A stretch of 64,000 bases of DNA from Agrobacterium vitis (GTDB lineage Bacteria > Pseudomonadota > Alphaproteobacteria > Rhizobiales > Rhizobiaceae). The notes below the pieces were generated by a model. It was not told the origin of the DNA. It ran no database searches and saw nothing but the letters and a program-made list of their open reading frames with translations. The translations under genes were made by a program, and so were the position numbers. The stretch is from positions 472,171 through 536,170 of the forward strand of contig NZ_CP146241.1 in NCBI RefSeq assembly GCF_037039395.1. Reading direction: 5' to 3'. Shown piece by piece: positions 25,483-35,246 of this stretch (position 1 is the first letter of the stretch; the number at the start of each line of letters is the position of its first letter).

Positions 25483-25854
25483 GGTCCTTGCTCCTTTCCC
25501 GTTGATGCCGAAGGCATGTCCCCCGACATGCCTTCCGGAGGCGCGCGAGCGCGCGGGGATGGGAGGGGGCAAATGCCGGCGAGCATGGCCGGCCTGCCAG
25601 CGTGAGCGGGACGGAATGGAGACGACCGGAAGGATGAGGATCGTCGGCCGTGCTGCGAACCGGCGGGCCTGCCACTGCGCAGGCGGCGTTTGAGGGGAGA
25701 AAGGGGAAAAGTTTCCCTTGGCTTCCCCCTTGATCGGCAAGGCACGGGCCGCAGCTGACCGCGACAAGGTGCGCGCAGCGCTCCGTATTCCCTGATGGCG
25801 ACGGGCATGAGCATGGCAAAGCCCCGCTGTCGCGGGGCTCGACCGATGGCCTGT
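25483..25854. other. Intergenic leader between the second DUF736 gene and DUF932
   Basis: 372 bases without a supported gene. It contains the perfect inverted repeat GGCATGTC-CCCC-GACATGCC at 25513-25532, 31 bases before the DUF932 start, placed to act as operator or leader hairpin, and a terminator-like hairpin at 25820-25839 (listed separately). Confidence 0.5.
25820..25839 (-). terminator. Hairpin terminator after the second DUF736 gene
   Basis: Stem AGCCCCGC/GCGGGGCT with loop TGTC, 16 bases after the DUF736 stop on the minus strand and followed by TTTGCC. The GC-rich eight-pair stem plus a short T run is a plausible intrinsic terminator that insulates DUF736 from DUF932. Confidence 0.55.
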
Positions 25855-26169
25855 TCAGTTGGCGGCGCGGCGGCGTGACCAGATGAGCGCCAGTTCCTCG
25901 GTCTCCGTTTCGACCAGGCTCGCATAGATCGGAGCGGCGAAGCTCGGGTCGTCCAGCTTGACCGAGAGGTAGGAGTTGCCCTTGTCGGACTGCCTCTTCC
26001 ATGCCGCTCCGAATTCCGTGGTTCCCACGAGCACGCGAAAGTCGGGGCCGTTTTCGGTTTCGCCCTCGACGGGCAAGAACTTCACCGACTTGACGTTGAG
26101 GTTGAGAGTTTTCACGGCGCCGGTAAAGCCGTTTTCGGCGCGGGTGAAAGTGCCGATCGTAGCCATCAT
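25855..26169 (-). CDS. DUF736 protein, second copy
   Basis: 104-residue DUF736 protein, paralogue of the copy at 18803-19138. It shares IG-F opening (MMATIGTFTRAENGFTGAVK), PDFRVLVG, FGAAWKRQ and SYLSVKLDDPSF. Two consecutive ATG codons at 26169 and 26166 could start it. It is the last recognisable gene of the conjugation region before the insertion element at 26299. Confidence 0.87.
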   Translation of the reverse strand: MMATIGTFTRAENGFTGAVKTLNLNVKSVKFLPVEGETENGPDFRVLVGTTEFGAAWKRQSDKGNSYLSVKLDDPSFAAPIYASLVETETEELALIWSRRRAAN

Positions 26170-26368
26170 GATTTTCCTTCTGCTGATCGGATCGCGCCCA
26201 TCGCGATCTCGATGGCGGTCGAAAGACCGGGGACGATCGGCCCGCACCCCTCCGGGGCCGGAACAACGTGAAGGGCGGCCGGCGACGGCTTTTTGATGAT
26301 GTGGACACCCCCACCACTACCGCCGAGAATATCGGCAGGGACCAATCAAACGTTGGAAAGGAAACGGG

Positions 26369-27397
26369 ATGTCCAGGCTGACAATCGGAATCGACCTTGC
26401 AAAGAATGTCTTCCAGGTTCACGGCATTGATGACAGCAGTCGTGTCGTGATCGCTCAGAAACTCCGGCGCACACACCTTCTTGCATTCTTTGCCAAGCTG
26501 GAGCCGAGTCTGATCGGCATGGAGGCGTGCGGCTCCGCGCATCACTGGGCTCGCGAACTGACAGGCATGGGCCATGAGGTCAAGCTGATGGCGCCGGCTT
26601 ATGTGAAGCCGTACGTGAAGCGGGGGAAGAACGACATGGTGGATGCCGAGGCGATCTGCGAGGCTGTGACCCGGCCGACCATGCGGTTCGTTCCAATCAA
26701 AACCGCGTCGCAGCAGTCGATCCTGATGGTGCACAAGTCGCGTGCTCTCCTCATCCGGCAGAGGACCATGCTGGTGAACGCCTTACGAGGCCATCTCACC
26801 GAGATCGGCATCGTGGCGCCGGTCGGGATCGAAAGAACGGCAGAGCTCGTCGAGCGGGTGCTCGCACACGAGCCGACAGAGCTGGACGTTCCGCCGCTCG
26901 TGACTGACATTGTCGTATCCTTGGCCAGGCAAATCGACTCCCTGACCGCCGAGGTCAGGACACTTGAAGCCAAGATACGCGAATGGCAACGAACGAGCGA
27001 AGCAGGCCGCAGGCTTGCGACGATCCCGGGCGTCGGCGTCATCACTGCCACAGCACTGGCGGCGACGGTGCCTGATGCGTCAGTCTTCAGGTCGGGGCGA
27101 GAATTTGCCGCATGGCTCGGGCTGACGCCACGATCGAATTCGTCTGGAGGAAAAGAGCGCCTCGGCAGGATCACGAAGGCCGGGAACCGATATCTGCGAA
27201 CGCTGCTGATCGTCGGCGCGACAGCCGTCCTCAGGCATGTCAGGCATAAGATGCACGGGCCGCTCATCGAGTGGGTCAGGAAATTGTTGTTAACGAAGCC
27301 CCCGCGCCTGACGACCGTGGCGCTGGCGAACAAGATGGCGCGGATCGCATGGGCCGTGATGACTCGGCAGACGGTATACACAAACGCCATCGCATAG
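26369..27397 (+). CDS. IS110/IS1111-type transposase
   Basis: 342-residue DEDD transposase/recombinase. The N-terminal RuvC-like domain starts RLTIGIDLAKNVFQVHGIDD with the first Asp; GMEACGSAHHWARELTGMGH holds the Glu; KRGKNDMVDAEAICEA holds the Asp pair. The C-terminal Tnp20 domain has TIPGVGVITATALAATVPDA and FAAWLGLTPRSNSSGGK with the catalytic Ser region. Full length and apparently intact, so the element may be active. Confidence 0.95.
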   Translation: MSRLTIGIDLAKNVFQVHGIDDSSRVVIAQKLRRTHLLAFFAKLEPSLIGMEACGSAHHWARELTGMGHEVKLMAPAYVKPYVKRGKNDMVDAEAICEAVTRPTMRFVPIKTASQQSILMVHKSRALLIRQRTMLVNALRGHLTEIGIVAPVGIERTAELVERVLAHEPTELDVPPLVTDIVVSLARQIDSLTAEVRTLEAKIREWQRTSEAGRRLATIPGVGVITATALAATVPDASVFRSGREFAAWLGLTPRSNSSGGKERLGRITKAGNRYLRTLLIVGATAVLRHVRHKMHGPLIEWVRKLLLTKPPRLTTVALANKMARIAWAVMTRQTVYTNAIA

Positions 27398-27639
27398 AAA
27401 CCGACGCACCAGCGTCACCGAGTTCGGAGGGCCTGCCAGACGATCGTGATGAATACCGGTTCCGCCGGGGATCAGGACAACCCGTTCGCGAGACTGCATC
27501 TGCAGAATGCGCTTTTTTGATTGGGACCATGATCCGCGGATTTCATCAAGGCCCGCGGCCGTTCGGCCGATCATCAGAGAGGCCGGACATATGCGAGCAG
27601 CCAGCCGGGTTCAAAAAGATCAGAAGAAAGGCTTGACCG
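27398..27639 (+). ncRNA. Right-end non-coding zone, candidate bridge RNA
   Basis: About 240 bases between the transposase stop and the right inverted repeat without a supported gene. IS110-family elements express a structured bridge RNA from a non-coding end that pairs with donor and target DNA; in the IS1111 group it lies in the right end. Position and length fit. I have not folded the sequence or mapped guide loops. Confidence 0.45.
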
Positions 27640-27653
27640 AGGGGGTGTCCACA

Positions 27654-28200
27654 TATGGTCTCGCGAGGCCAGTGGATGATCGGCGCGCATAACGCAAACG
27701 GCAGCGAAGGGCGGCAGCTTGATCAGGTTCACCGATTGGCTTTCTGCTCTCCATTGGACCAGTCCCACGTCCACTTTGAATGTGCTGATTAACCGCAGTG
27801 TCGTGCTAGATTTTCCTACCTCTAGCGCGAAAGACACGTTCGGGCGGTCCCGAAGAAAATCGCTGACAATATTATTCAATAGTCCAAAGGACAGTCCCGA
27901 CATCGCAGCCAGCGATATCCGACCAATTCCCGAGTTCCGGATCCCTAACGCCGCATCGCCGATGTTTTCGAGTCCGATATGCCAGTGTTCCACATGCTCG
28001 AGGAACAGCCTTGCTTCAGCAGTCGGAATTATCCTGTTATTCAACCGCTCGAATAGACGGAAGCCAAGCGTTTTTTCGAGATCAAAGATCAGCCGGCTGA
28101 CTGCTGGCTGTGTTATACCTATGGTCTTCGCTGCCGCGGACATGCCACCTGCCTCGATAACTGCAAGGAACGCATTGAGTTGCTTTGGTTGAAGCTGCAT
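27654..28200 (-). pseudogene. LysR-family regulator, C-terminus removed by the IS1111-group element
   Basis: About 182 codons of a LysR regulator remain: start ATG 28200 with AAGGAC before it, HTH LNAFLAVIEAGGMSAAAKTI and GITQPAVSRLIFDLEKTLGF, and part of the effector domain up to MRADHPLASR. The frame then runs into the inverted repeat of the insertion element and stops there. The missing third includes the second half of the effector domain. It is divergent from the C-N lyase gene and was probably its regulator. Confidence 0.88.
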
Positions 28201-28509
28201 GTCCTTAAAGATCCTATCTCGTTCCAAAAGTCCATAATGCTGGCGCCACATGATACCCAAGTGAGATTCTTGGATTGCCACTTAGCGTAAACCACCCGAC
28301 CGTCAATTCAAATTCTCTCCTCAACTGCGCCCATAACATTTAAACATGGCGACATAGTTCCATGTAGCCTTGAGAAGTTTCCATTTCGGAAGAGAATGTT
28401 TTTTAGACATGACTGGGCAGTGCACAAAAATGTTGCGTTGCAGCGCCGGAGTCTTCCGACCGCCCGGATGTTATTGCAGGGCCAATAAATATCGTAAGGA
28501 AACAAATTC

Positions 28510-30012
28510 GTGAGAGAGAGATTGAATTCGGCACCGAGTGAGATGATTAAGAAACACTTGATCGATCCTCGCCTGCTCGGCAACCTACAGCCTGATTTCG
28601 TTCAAATGTCGAGGATCAACAAGGCGCATGTGGTTATGCTGGTGGAGACCGGCGTTCTCTCGCCCTCGGAGGGATCAACGCTACTAGGGGGCATCGCCTG
28701 GCTAGATCGGCAGGGAGTCGATGCCATTGAGCTAGATGCGGAGCGTGAAGATCTATACTTTAACTTAGAACATGCACTAATCGGCAAAATTGGCGGAGAA
28801 ATTGGCGGTCGACTCCACACTGCGCGCAGCCGCAACGATCTCTATGCCACCATACAGCGTATGAAGGTACGCGGTTACAGCATTGCGATGTCAAACCTCT
28901 TGCTCGACGCGATCACCGACGTAGTCGCGCTGGCTGAACGCGAGATCGATACTGTGATGACTGGCTATACTCATCTCCAGCCTGGCCAGCCGATAACTGC
29001 CGGCCATTATCTCTCGGCCATTTCCCAAGGACTGCTGCGTGATGCGCAGAGGATAATTGATGGTTATGCACGCATTAACCTGTCGCCGCTCGGAGCCTGC
29101 GCGTTGGCGACAACGACCTACCCTATCGACCGCGATCGCACGGCAGCCTTGCTGGGTTTTGATGGACTGGTGGAGAACTCGCTTGATGCAGTCGCGTCTC
29201 GTGACTACGTGCCGGAACTGCTTTTCGGTTTTTCGATGGCTGCAACGACCATCAGCCGATTCAGCGCTGACCTGCATATATGGTATACGCCTGAGTTCGG
29301 TTTTATCGGAATTGATGATGCGATCGCTGGCACGAGCAGCATCATGCCGCAGAAAAAGAACCCTAGTCCGATCGAACATTTGAAAGCGAAGGCCAGCCAT
29401 CTCTACGGTGCGCTTGCCGGCTCGCTAGCAGCTCAACGTGGTGCAGCTTATAGCCATGGAAGAGAGGTCGGAAGCGAAAGTACGGCAGGGCTTGGCGACG
29501 CAATAAAGCAAACAGAAGCGATTTTTGAGCTGACCAGCGCGGTTGTGCGCGGACTACAGTTCCGCCGCGCTACGCTTCTGGAAAAGACCTCGGCCAACTA
29601 CTCAACTTTGACCGAACTTGCAGATTCGTATGTAACCAAGCATGGGCTTTCCTTCCGTGCTGCACATCAAATCACTGGCCTACTCGTGCGCGAATGCCAT
29701 GAACGCGGCTTACGTGGCACTGCTGACATCACGCCGGAACTGGTCAACGGCATCGCATCTGAGGTGCTAGGCCACGCCCTCGATATATCCGAAGATGACC
29801 TAAGGGAAGCCCTCGACCCTGCAAGAAGTGTGGCACGTCGGCGTGTCAAGGGTGGGCCTGCCCGTGATTGCGTTGCATCCATGCTAGAGAACCAGAAGGC
29901 CCACATCTCCGACTTACGCAAGCTCTTGGGAGAGCGCCAAAATAAGCTGGACCAGGCTGACGAAAACCTCGAGCACGCCATCCGGATCAACCCAATGAAG
30001 CATGTCGCATGA
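28510..30012 (+). CDS. Argininosuccinate-lyase-like C-N lyase
   Basis: 500-residue member of the aspartase/fumarase superfamily. It has all three conserved regions: GGRLHTARSRNDLYATIQRM (about 97-116), GYTHLQPGQPITAGHY (about 155-170), and the signature GTSSIMPQKKNPSP (about 277-290) with the catalytic Ser loop. GTG start 28510 with AAGGA nine bases upstream; ATG 28543 is an alternative. The superfamily releases fumarate from N-substituted aspartates. The neighbours (peptide-type ABC transporter, aspartase, Asp/Glu racemase) argue against arginine synthesis and for catabolism of an imported aspartate adduct such as EDDS or a related compound. Substrate is inference. Confidence 0.88.
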   Translation: MRERLNSAPSEMIKKHLIDPRLLGNLQPDFVQMSRINKAHVVMLVETGVLSPSEGSTLLGGIAWLDRQGVDAIELDAEREDLYFNLEHALIGKIGGEIGGRLHTARSRNDLYATIQRMKVRGYSIAMSNLLLDAITDVVALAEREIDTVMTGYTHLQPGQPITAGHYLSAISQGLLRDAQRIIDGYARINLSPLGACALATTTYPIDRDRTAALLGFDGLVENSLDAVASRDYVPELLFGFSMAATTISRFSADLHIWYTPEFGFIGIDDAIAGTSSIMPQKKNPSPIEHLKAKASHLYGALAGSLAAQRGAAYSHGREVGSESTAGLGDAIKQTEAIFELTSAVVRGLQFRRATLLEKTSANYSTLTELADSYVTKHGLSFRAAHQITGLLVRECHERGLRGTADITPELVNGIASEVLGHALDISEDDLREALDPARSVARRRVKGGPARDCVASMLENQKAHISDLRKLLGERQNKLDQADENLEHAIRINPMKHVA

Positions 30013-30054
30013 CAGTAAGAACTGTCCATGCATCCCCGAGAGAGGTCCAGCACT

Positions 30055-30975
30055 ATGGTAAGTTATATTTTTCGGCGCCTTGTCATGCTCGCCCCCATGT
30101 TGCTGGGAGTCTCGGTGGCCGTATTCCTTGTACTTCACCTAATTCCTGGCGACCCTGCCCGGATGGCAGCTGGGCCAGACGCAACTGAAGCCGATGTGCA
30201 GCAGATACGGATCAATTACGGGTTAGATAAATCTCTAACGCATCAATATGGGATCTATCTGACCAAACTGCTTCAGGGGGACTTAGGTGAATCGTTTCAA
30301 ACTCTTGGTCCCGTAACAGAAGGCATTGCTAGAACGTTCCCTGCGACGCTCGAGTTGACCATTGCCGGTATGCTGATTGCAGTTCTAGTCGGGGTGCCAC
30401 TCGGTATCTATTCCGCCCTCAATCCTTCTGGCCCGGCCGATCGACTTGTTACGGGGATAGCAGTGCTGGGGATATCCATGCCCGGGTTTTTCCTCGGCCT
30501 TATGCTTATGCTGGTCTTTGCTTCCATGCTCGGCTGGCTTCCGCCGACCGGCCGCGGGACTTAGGCCCACCTTGTGCTACCAAGCCTGACACTCGGCTTG
30601 CCCTATGTAGCCACTTTCGCACGGTTGACTCGCTCCAGCATGCTCGAGGTGCTGACAGAGGACTTTATCCGAACCGCCCGCGCCAAGGGACTTTCATGGT
30701 GGAAAGTAACTTATCGCCATGCACTGCGTAACGCATCCATTCCAATCGTCACCGTACTTGGCTTGGATTTTAGCCGGCTTCTAGGCGGAGCGGCAATCGT
30801 TGAAACGGTTTTCGCCTGGCCAGGCATGGGTCGCTACATGGTCGAAGCGATCATGGTTCGGGACATATATGTCATCCAGGGGACAATTCTCGTCTTCGCC
30901 GCCGCCGTCGTCATCATCAACCTATTTGTGGACGTGATCTATGGCATTCTCGACCCCCGCATCTCCTATGCATAA
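30055..30975 (+). pseudogene. DppB-type ABC permease with in-frame TAG
   Basis: Inner-membrane permease of a peptide/opine/nickel-type importer. Start ATG 30055 (MVSYIFRRLVMLAPMLLGVS). The frame is interrupted by TAG at 30562-30564 after LPPTGRGT and then continues in the same frame (AHLVLPSLTLGLPYVATFAR, with the EAA loop ARAKGLSWWKVTYRHALRNA) to a stop at 30975. Relatives have Trp at this place, so a TGG-to-TAG change explains it. Without read-through the protein loses its transport loop. A restart near 30574 could make only the C-terminal half. Confidence 0.9.
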
Positions 30976-31831
30976 GCACAAAAACCCCCAAGGTTTGTTC
31001 GGATATCTGATCGGACGGAAAAATTACATCGCTATCGCAGCGATTGCGGTGGCTACAGTGTTTGTGCTCGCTGCCCTTTGCGCTCCCTGGCTATACGATT
31101 GGGAAACGACAACCCGGGTTTCACTTAGTACCGCGCTTCTTTCACCGAATTCAACATATCTGCTCGGGACAGACGAGGTTGGTCGAGACATGCTGGCACG
31201 CGTGGTCTGGGGCGCGCGGATCACACTCGTAGTCGCCTTGGTCAGCGTTGCAATCGCGATGGTGATCGGCGTTGTGATCGGGCTGCTGTGCGGCTACTAC
31301 GAGAATCGGTTTACAAGCCTCATCATGCGGTTCATCGATGGGATGATCGCATTTCCCCGCACGCTACTTGCCATTATCATCGTAACGATTTTCGGACCCG
31401 GTATACTCAGCTTAACGCTTGCAATAGGTATATCAACGATACCTGCCAATGTCCGGCTCTTCAGAGGACCAGTGCTGGCGCTGAAGCGTCGCCAGTTTAC
31501 GACGGCGGCAAGATCGCTTGGAGCAAGGGATTCCAGTATCCTTTTCTTCCACATTCTTCCAAACACTATGTCCCTGATCATAATTCAAAGCACGCTGTCT
31601 CTCGCGGAAGCAATCCTCATCGGCTCGGGTCTAAGTTTTCTCGGACTTGGCCCTCAGCCGCCGACGCCAGAATGGGGAGCGATGATCGCTTCGTCGCGCG
31701 CCCAGTTCACAAGCCATCCGCACGTGATCTTGGCACCTGGCTTCGCTTTATTTCTAGTGATTCTAAGCTTCAATATCATCGGAGATGCCTTACGGGACTA
31801 CATCGACCCCCGTTCACGCAAAGCGCTCTAA
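30968..31831 (+). CDS. DppC-type ABC permease
   Basis: 287 residues, second permease of the importer, intact. ATG 30968 (MHKHKNPQGLFGYLIGRKNY) overlaps the end of the first permease by eight bases. N-terminal helix (YIAIAAIAVATVFVLAALCA), periplasmic part with YLLGTDEVGRDMLARVVWGA, and the EAA loop AARSLGARDSSILFFHILPN. Five membrane segments in the transport domain, as in DppC/OppC. Confidence 0.92.
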   Translation: MHKHKNPQGLFGYLIGRKNYIAIAAIAVATVFVLAALCAPWLYDWETTTRVSLSTALLSPNSTYLLGTDEVGRDMLARVVWGARITLVVALVSVAIAMVIGVVIGLLCGYYENRFTSLIMRFIDGMIAFPRTLLAIIIVTIFGPGILSLTLAIGISTIPANVRLFRGPVLALKRRQFTTAARSLGARDSSILFFHILPNTMSLIIIQSTLSLAEAILIGSGLSFLGLGPQPPTPEWGAMIASSRAQFTSHPHVILAPGFALFLVILSFNIIGDALRDYIDPRSRKAL

Positions 31832-31883
31832 TTTCACACTTACCTACACACCAAACAACTCATCAAACAAATAAGGGGAACCA

Positions 31884-33448
31884 ATGCCAAGTATCTTCAC
31901 TTTGACACAGCGCTGCTGCCTGACTGTCAGCATTGCGCTATTCAGCACGACAACGATCACCGCTACAGCCCGGGCGGAATTTGATCTACGCGTAGTCCAG
32001 GGATCGGACGTTGATACGCTCGACCCTGCCGTGGCGCGCAACAGACCCTCGCAGGTCGTTTACGGTCACATCTTTAACAAGCTGGTGCGGTGGAAGGACA
32101 CGAAACTCAGCGAGATCGTGCCAGATCTAGCAGAATCCTGGAGCAAATCCGCTGATGGCCTAAAGTGGACCTTCAAGCTGCGAAAAGGTGTTACGTTTCA
32201 GGATGATACTTCATTCAATGCGGAAGCGGTGAAGTTTAATCTCGACCGCATCAACGATCCTGCCCTGGGTTCACCCAACCGCTCCCTATTTGAGGACATT
32301 GCCAAAGTTACTGTCATTGATGACTCCACTGTCGAAATAACCACAAAGAAACCGTCGCCGACGTTGCTAGAGGTACTTGCGGAGCCCTATTCATCGATCA
32401 GCAGTCCGGTTGCTGTACAGAAGAATGGTCGCGCCTATTCGCGGAACCCAGTAGGTACCGGGCCGTATAGCCTCGCGGAGTGGATCCCGGGACAAAAAGT
32501 CGTCCTGAAACGCAACCCCAATTATTTCGATGCGGCTGGAAAGGCTGATACCATAACCTTCCGCCCTGTGCCCGAAGGCAGCGCTCGCGTCATTGAGCTT
32601 GAAACGGGAAATGCCGACATCGCTCTCAGTCTCGCTCCCGATCCGCCGACGAAATCAAGCAGCATAAAGCAACGGATCTTGTGGTCGAGCCGAGTTCTTT
32701 TCAGATCTCGTTCGATCTCAACGCTACCAAGCCGCCTTTCAATGATCCGCGCGTCAGGCAGGCTGTAAACTACGCCATCAACCGTGACGCACTAATCAAG
32801 ACAATCCTCCAAGGATACGGCAAATCACCGGAAGGTATCTTCCCCGAAGGGGTCCAGGGACGCGCCAAACAGAACGCCTATTCCTACGATATTGAGAAAG
32901 CTCGCAAGCTGGTAGCGGAAGTCTATCCCAGCGGCTTCAAGGACAAAATCGTCATCTGGACTCCTGCTGGCCGGTACATGAAGGACAAGACGGTTGCCGA
33001 AGTCGTTCAGGGCAGCCTGAACGACTTGGGCTTTGAGACCGAGTTCAAGGTTTGGGAATGGGCAAGCTACCAAAAGACACTTTATCGCCCGGAACCTGGC
33101 AAGGGTACGGGAAAGGGTAGTGACGATGCAAATCTGTGGATGCTGGGCACCAGTATCACTAACGCAGACTGGCGTTTGCGCCGAAAACTTTCAAGTAAGA
33201 GCGACTCGAATCTGTCGGGTTATAATAATCCTGTAGTTGATGCGCTTCTTGACAAGGCATCCCGCGATCTCGAATACGCCTCACGCATGAAAACCTACGG
33301 TGACATCCAGAACATTGTCTGGAACGAGAACCCGTCTGCTCTCGTGCTTTTTGACCAAGTTCAACTCATCGGCGTCGCTAAGGGCCTCAAGGGTCTTCAG
33401 GTCTACAGTGATGAGGCCGTTAGGTTCGATCAGGTTACGAAGCCGTAG
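31884..33448 (+). pseudogene. DppA-type solute-binding protein, frameshifted
   Basis: Periplasmic binding protein of the family 5 type. Signal peptide (MPSIFTLTQRCCLTVSIALF to ARA), then VQGSDVDTLDPAVARNRPSQ and DLAESWSKSADGLKWTFKLR as in DppA-like proteins. At about 32644-32647 one base is missing; the rest (from ADEIKQHKATDLVVEPSS to FDQVTKP) is read in another frame up to 33448. Restoring the base gives about 521 residues, a normal length. As it stands the C-terminal lobe is lost and the transporter has no working receptor. Confidence 0.9.
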
Positions 33449-33596
33449 AGCTTGGCAACGACCCGGCAATGACAAGGTCCTGGTGGATTGGTGCAGCTCC
33501 TCCAGGCCTCACCAAAGCAGAGTGGCAAGCATGTGTTTCTAACTGGCGTCGGGGCGGATTTGGTTCCGATGTCCTATATTGCGAATTGGAAAAACG

Positions 33597-35246
33597 ATGA
33601 ACATGGCATATTCCAAGCCCAAAGCAGCGTTGCTGGATATCAAGGATCTTCGCATTAATTTTCGTACGCCTGACAGCACTATTGCTGCCGTGAGAGGCGT
33701 TACCCTTCATCTGGAGAGGGAAGAAACTCTGGCTCTCGTTGGTGAATCTGGATCAGGTAAATCGATTACGGCGCTCTCCATCTTGCAGCTGCTCCCTTAT
33801 GCCGTCTCGAATGAGCAGGCCGGAAGCATCTGTTTTGCCGGTCGGGAGTTGATGAACGCTACTGAGAAAGATCTGGAGATGATCCGTGGCAACAGAATCG
33901 CAATGATCTTCCAGGAACCCATGACCTCTCTCAATCCACTTCAGACGGTGGAGAAGCAAATTGCTGAGGTGCTAGCGCTACACAAAAACATTCGCGGGGA
34001 AAAGGCCCGCGAACGCATCATTGAACTGCTGAAGCTGGTGCGCCTGCCTACGCCGGAAAGACGTATGAACGCGTATCCTCACGAGCTGTCTGGCGGCCAG
34101 CGGCAGCGTATCATGATCGCAATGGCGCTTGCGAACGAGCCGGATCTTCTAATCGCTGATGAGCCGACGACCACTCTCGATGTGACGGTCCAGGCGCAAA
34201 TCTTGGAGCTACTCGCTAGTCTACAGAAACGATTTGGCATGGCGATGCTTCTAATCACCCACGATCTCGGTGTCGTTCGAAAGGTGGCGGACCGCGTCTG
34301 TGTAATGAATAAAGGGGAGATCGTTGAAGCCGGCACGACTGCCGAGATCTTCATGCGCCCACAACATGCCTACACCCGCCAGCTCCTGGATTCCGAACCA
34401 AAGGGTCAACCCGTTTTCGCCGCTGCTGATGCTCCTGTCATCCTCGAAGCACGAGACCTGAAGGTTTGGTTCAATATCAGGGCAGGATTCTTCAACCGCA
34501 CGGTCGCCCATGTCAAAGCGGTGGATGGCATTGATCTGAAAGTTAGGCAGGGACAAACTGTGGGCGTTGTCGGGGAGAGTGGCTCTGGAAAGTCAACTCT
34601 CGGCAACGCTATTCTAAGGCTCATCGATTGCCAAGGCTCGATGAGCTATAAGGGCAAGGATCTCCTTGCCCTCGGCAAAGAAGAATTGCGCGCGCTACGC
34701 CGGGAAATCCAGGTGGTGTTCCAGGATCCTTACGGATCCCTTAGCCCGCGCAAATCGGTTTCAAATATTATTGGTGAAGGGTTGCGCATCCACGGCATCG
34801 GGACATCGGCAGCAGAGCGGCAGAGATTGACTGAATCGATCCTCATCGAAGTCGGGCTCGATCCAGGCGTGCAGGAGCGCTACCCGCATGAATTTTCTGG
34901 AGGTCAAAGGCAGCGCATTGCAATTGCGCGCGCTATGGTTCTAAAGCCGAAATTCGTCGTCCTCGATGAGCCGACATCTGCTCTCGATATGTCAATTCAA
35001 GCGCAAATCATCGATTTATTGCGGGATCTGCAGAGAAAACACAACCTTGCGTATTTGTTTATCAGCCATGATCTCAAAGTAGTGAAGGCCCTTTGCGAGG
35101 AAATCATCGTCATGAAATCCGGCAGAGTTGTTGAGCGCGGAAGTGCTAAAGATATTTTCGCTGCTCCCCAAGAACCGTACACGCAGGCTCTACTCAAAGC
35201 CGCTTTCGATGTCATTTCGGACCCCATTACTGAAGCAATATCGTGA
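33597..35246 (+). CDS. Double ABC ATPase (DppD-DppF fusion)
   Basis: 549 residues with two complete nucleotide-binding domains in one chain. Domain 1: [20 protein letters not shown], signature [20 protein letters not shown], Walker [13 protein letters not shown]. Domain 2: [54 protein letters not shown]. Such fusions are common in oligopeptide/opine importers of rhizobia. ATG 33597 chosen; a TTG at 33579 lies upstream. Intact, but its partner permease and receptor genes are damaged. Confidence 0.93.
   Translation: MNMAYSKPKAALLDIKDLRINFRTPDSTIAAVRGVTLHLEREETLALVGESGSGKSITALSILQLLPYAVSNEQAGSICFAGRELMNATEKDLEMIRGNRIAMIFQEPMTSLNPLQTVEKQIAEVLALHKNIRGEKARERIIELLKLVRLPTPERRMNAYPHELSGGQRQRIMIAMALANEPDLLIADEPTTTLDVTVQAQILELLASLQKRFGMAMLLITHDLGVVRKVADRVCVMNKGEIVEAGTTAEIFMRPQHAYTRQLLDSEPKGQPVFAAADAPVILEARDLKVWFNIRAGFFNRTVAHVKAVDGIDLKVRQGQTVGVVGESGSGKSTLGNAILRLIDCQGSMSYKGKDLLALGKEELRALRREIQVVFQDPYGSLSPRKSVSNIIGEGLRIHGIGTSAAERQRLTESILIEVGLDPGVQERYPHEFSGGQRQRIAIARAMVLKPKFVVLDEPTSALDMSIQAQIIDLLRDLQRKHNLAYLFISHDLKVVKALCEEIIVMKSGRVVERGSAKDIFAAPQEPYTQALLKAAFDVISDPITEAIS

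Larger units (their letters stand above)
26299..27653 (+). mobile_element. IS110-family element, IS1111 group
   Basis: Element of about 1.35 kb bounded by the 14-base inverted repeats ATGTGGACACCCCC (26299-26312) and GGGGGTGTCCACAT (27640-27653). IS1111-group members carry such sub-terminal repeats, so the true ends may lie a few bases outside. The transposase gene is preceded by a short 56-base left non-coding part and followed by about 240 bases of right non-coding DNA, the IS1111 layout. Its right edge cuts a LysR gene; its left edge abuts the conjugation region and no remainder of the LysR gene is found there, so insertion was followed by deletion or recombination. Confidence 0.85.

Noticed and set aside
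26170..26298. Search for a target duplication around the IS110-type element
   Set aside because: Left and right flanks belong to different ancestral contexts, and this family often makes no duplication, so no reliable repeat could be claimed.
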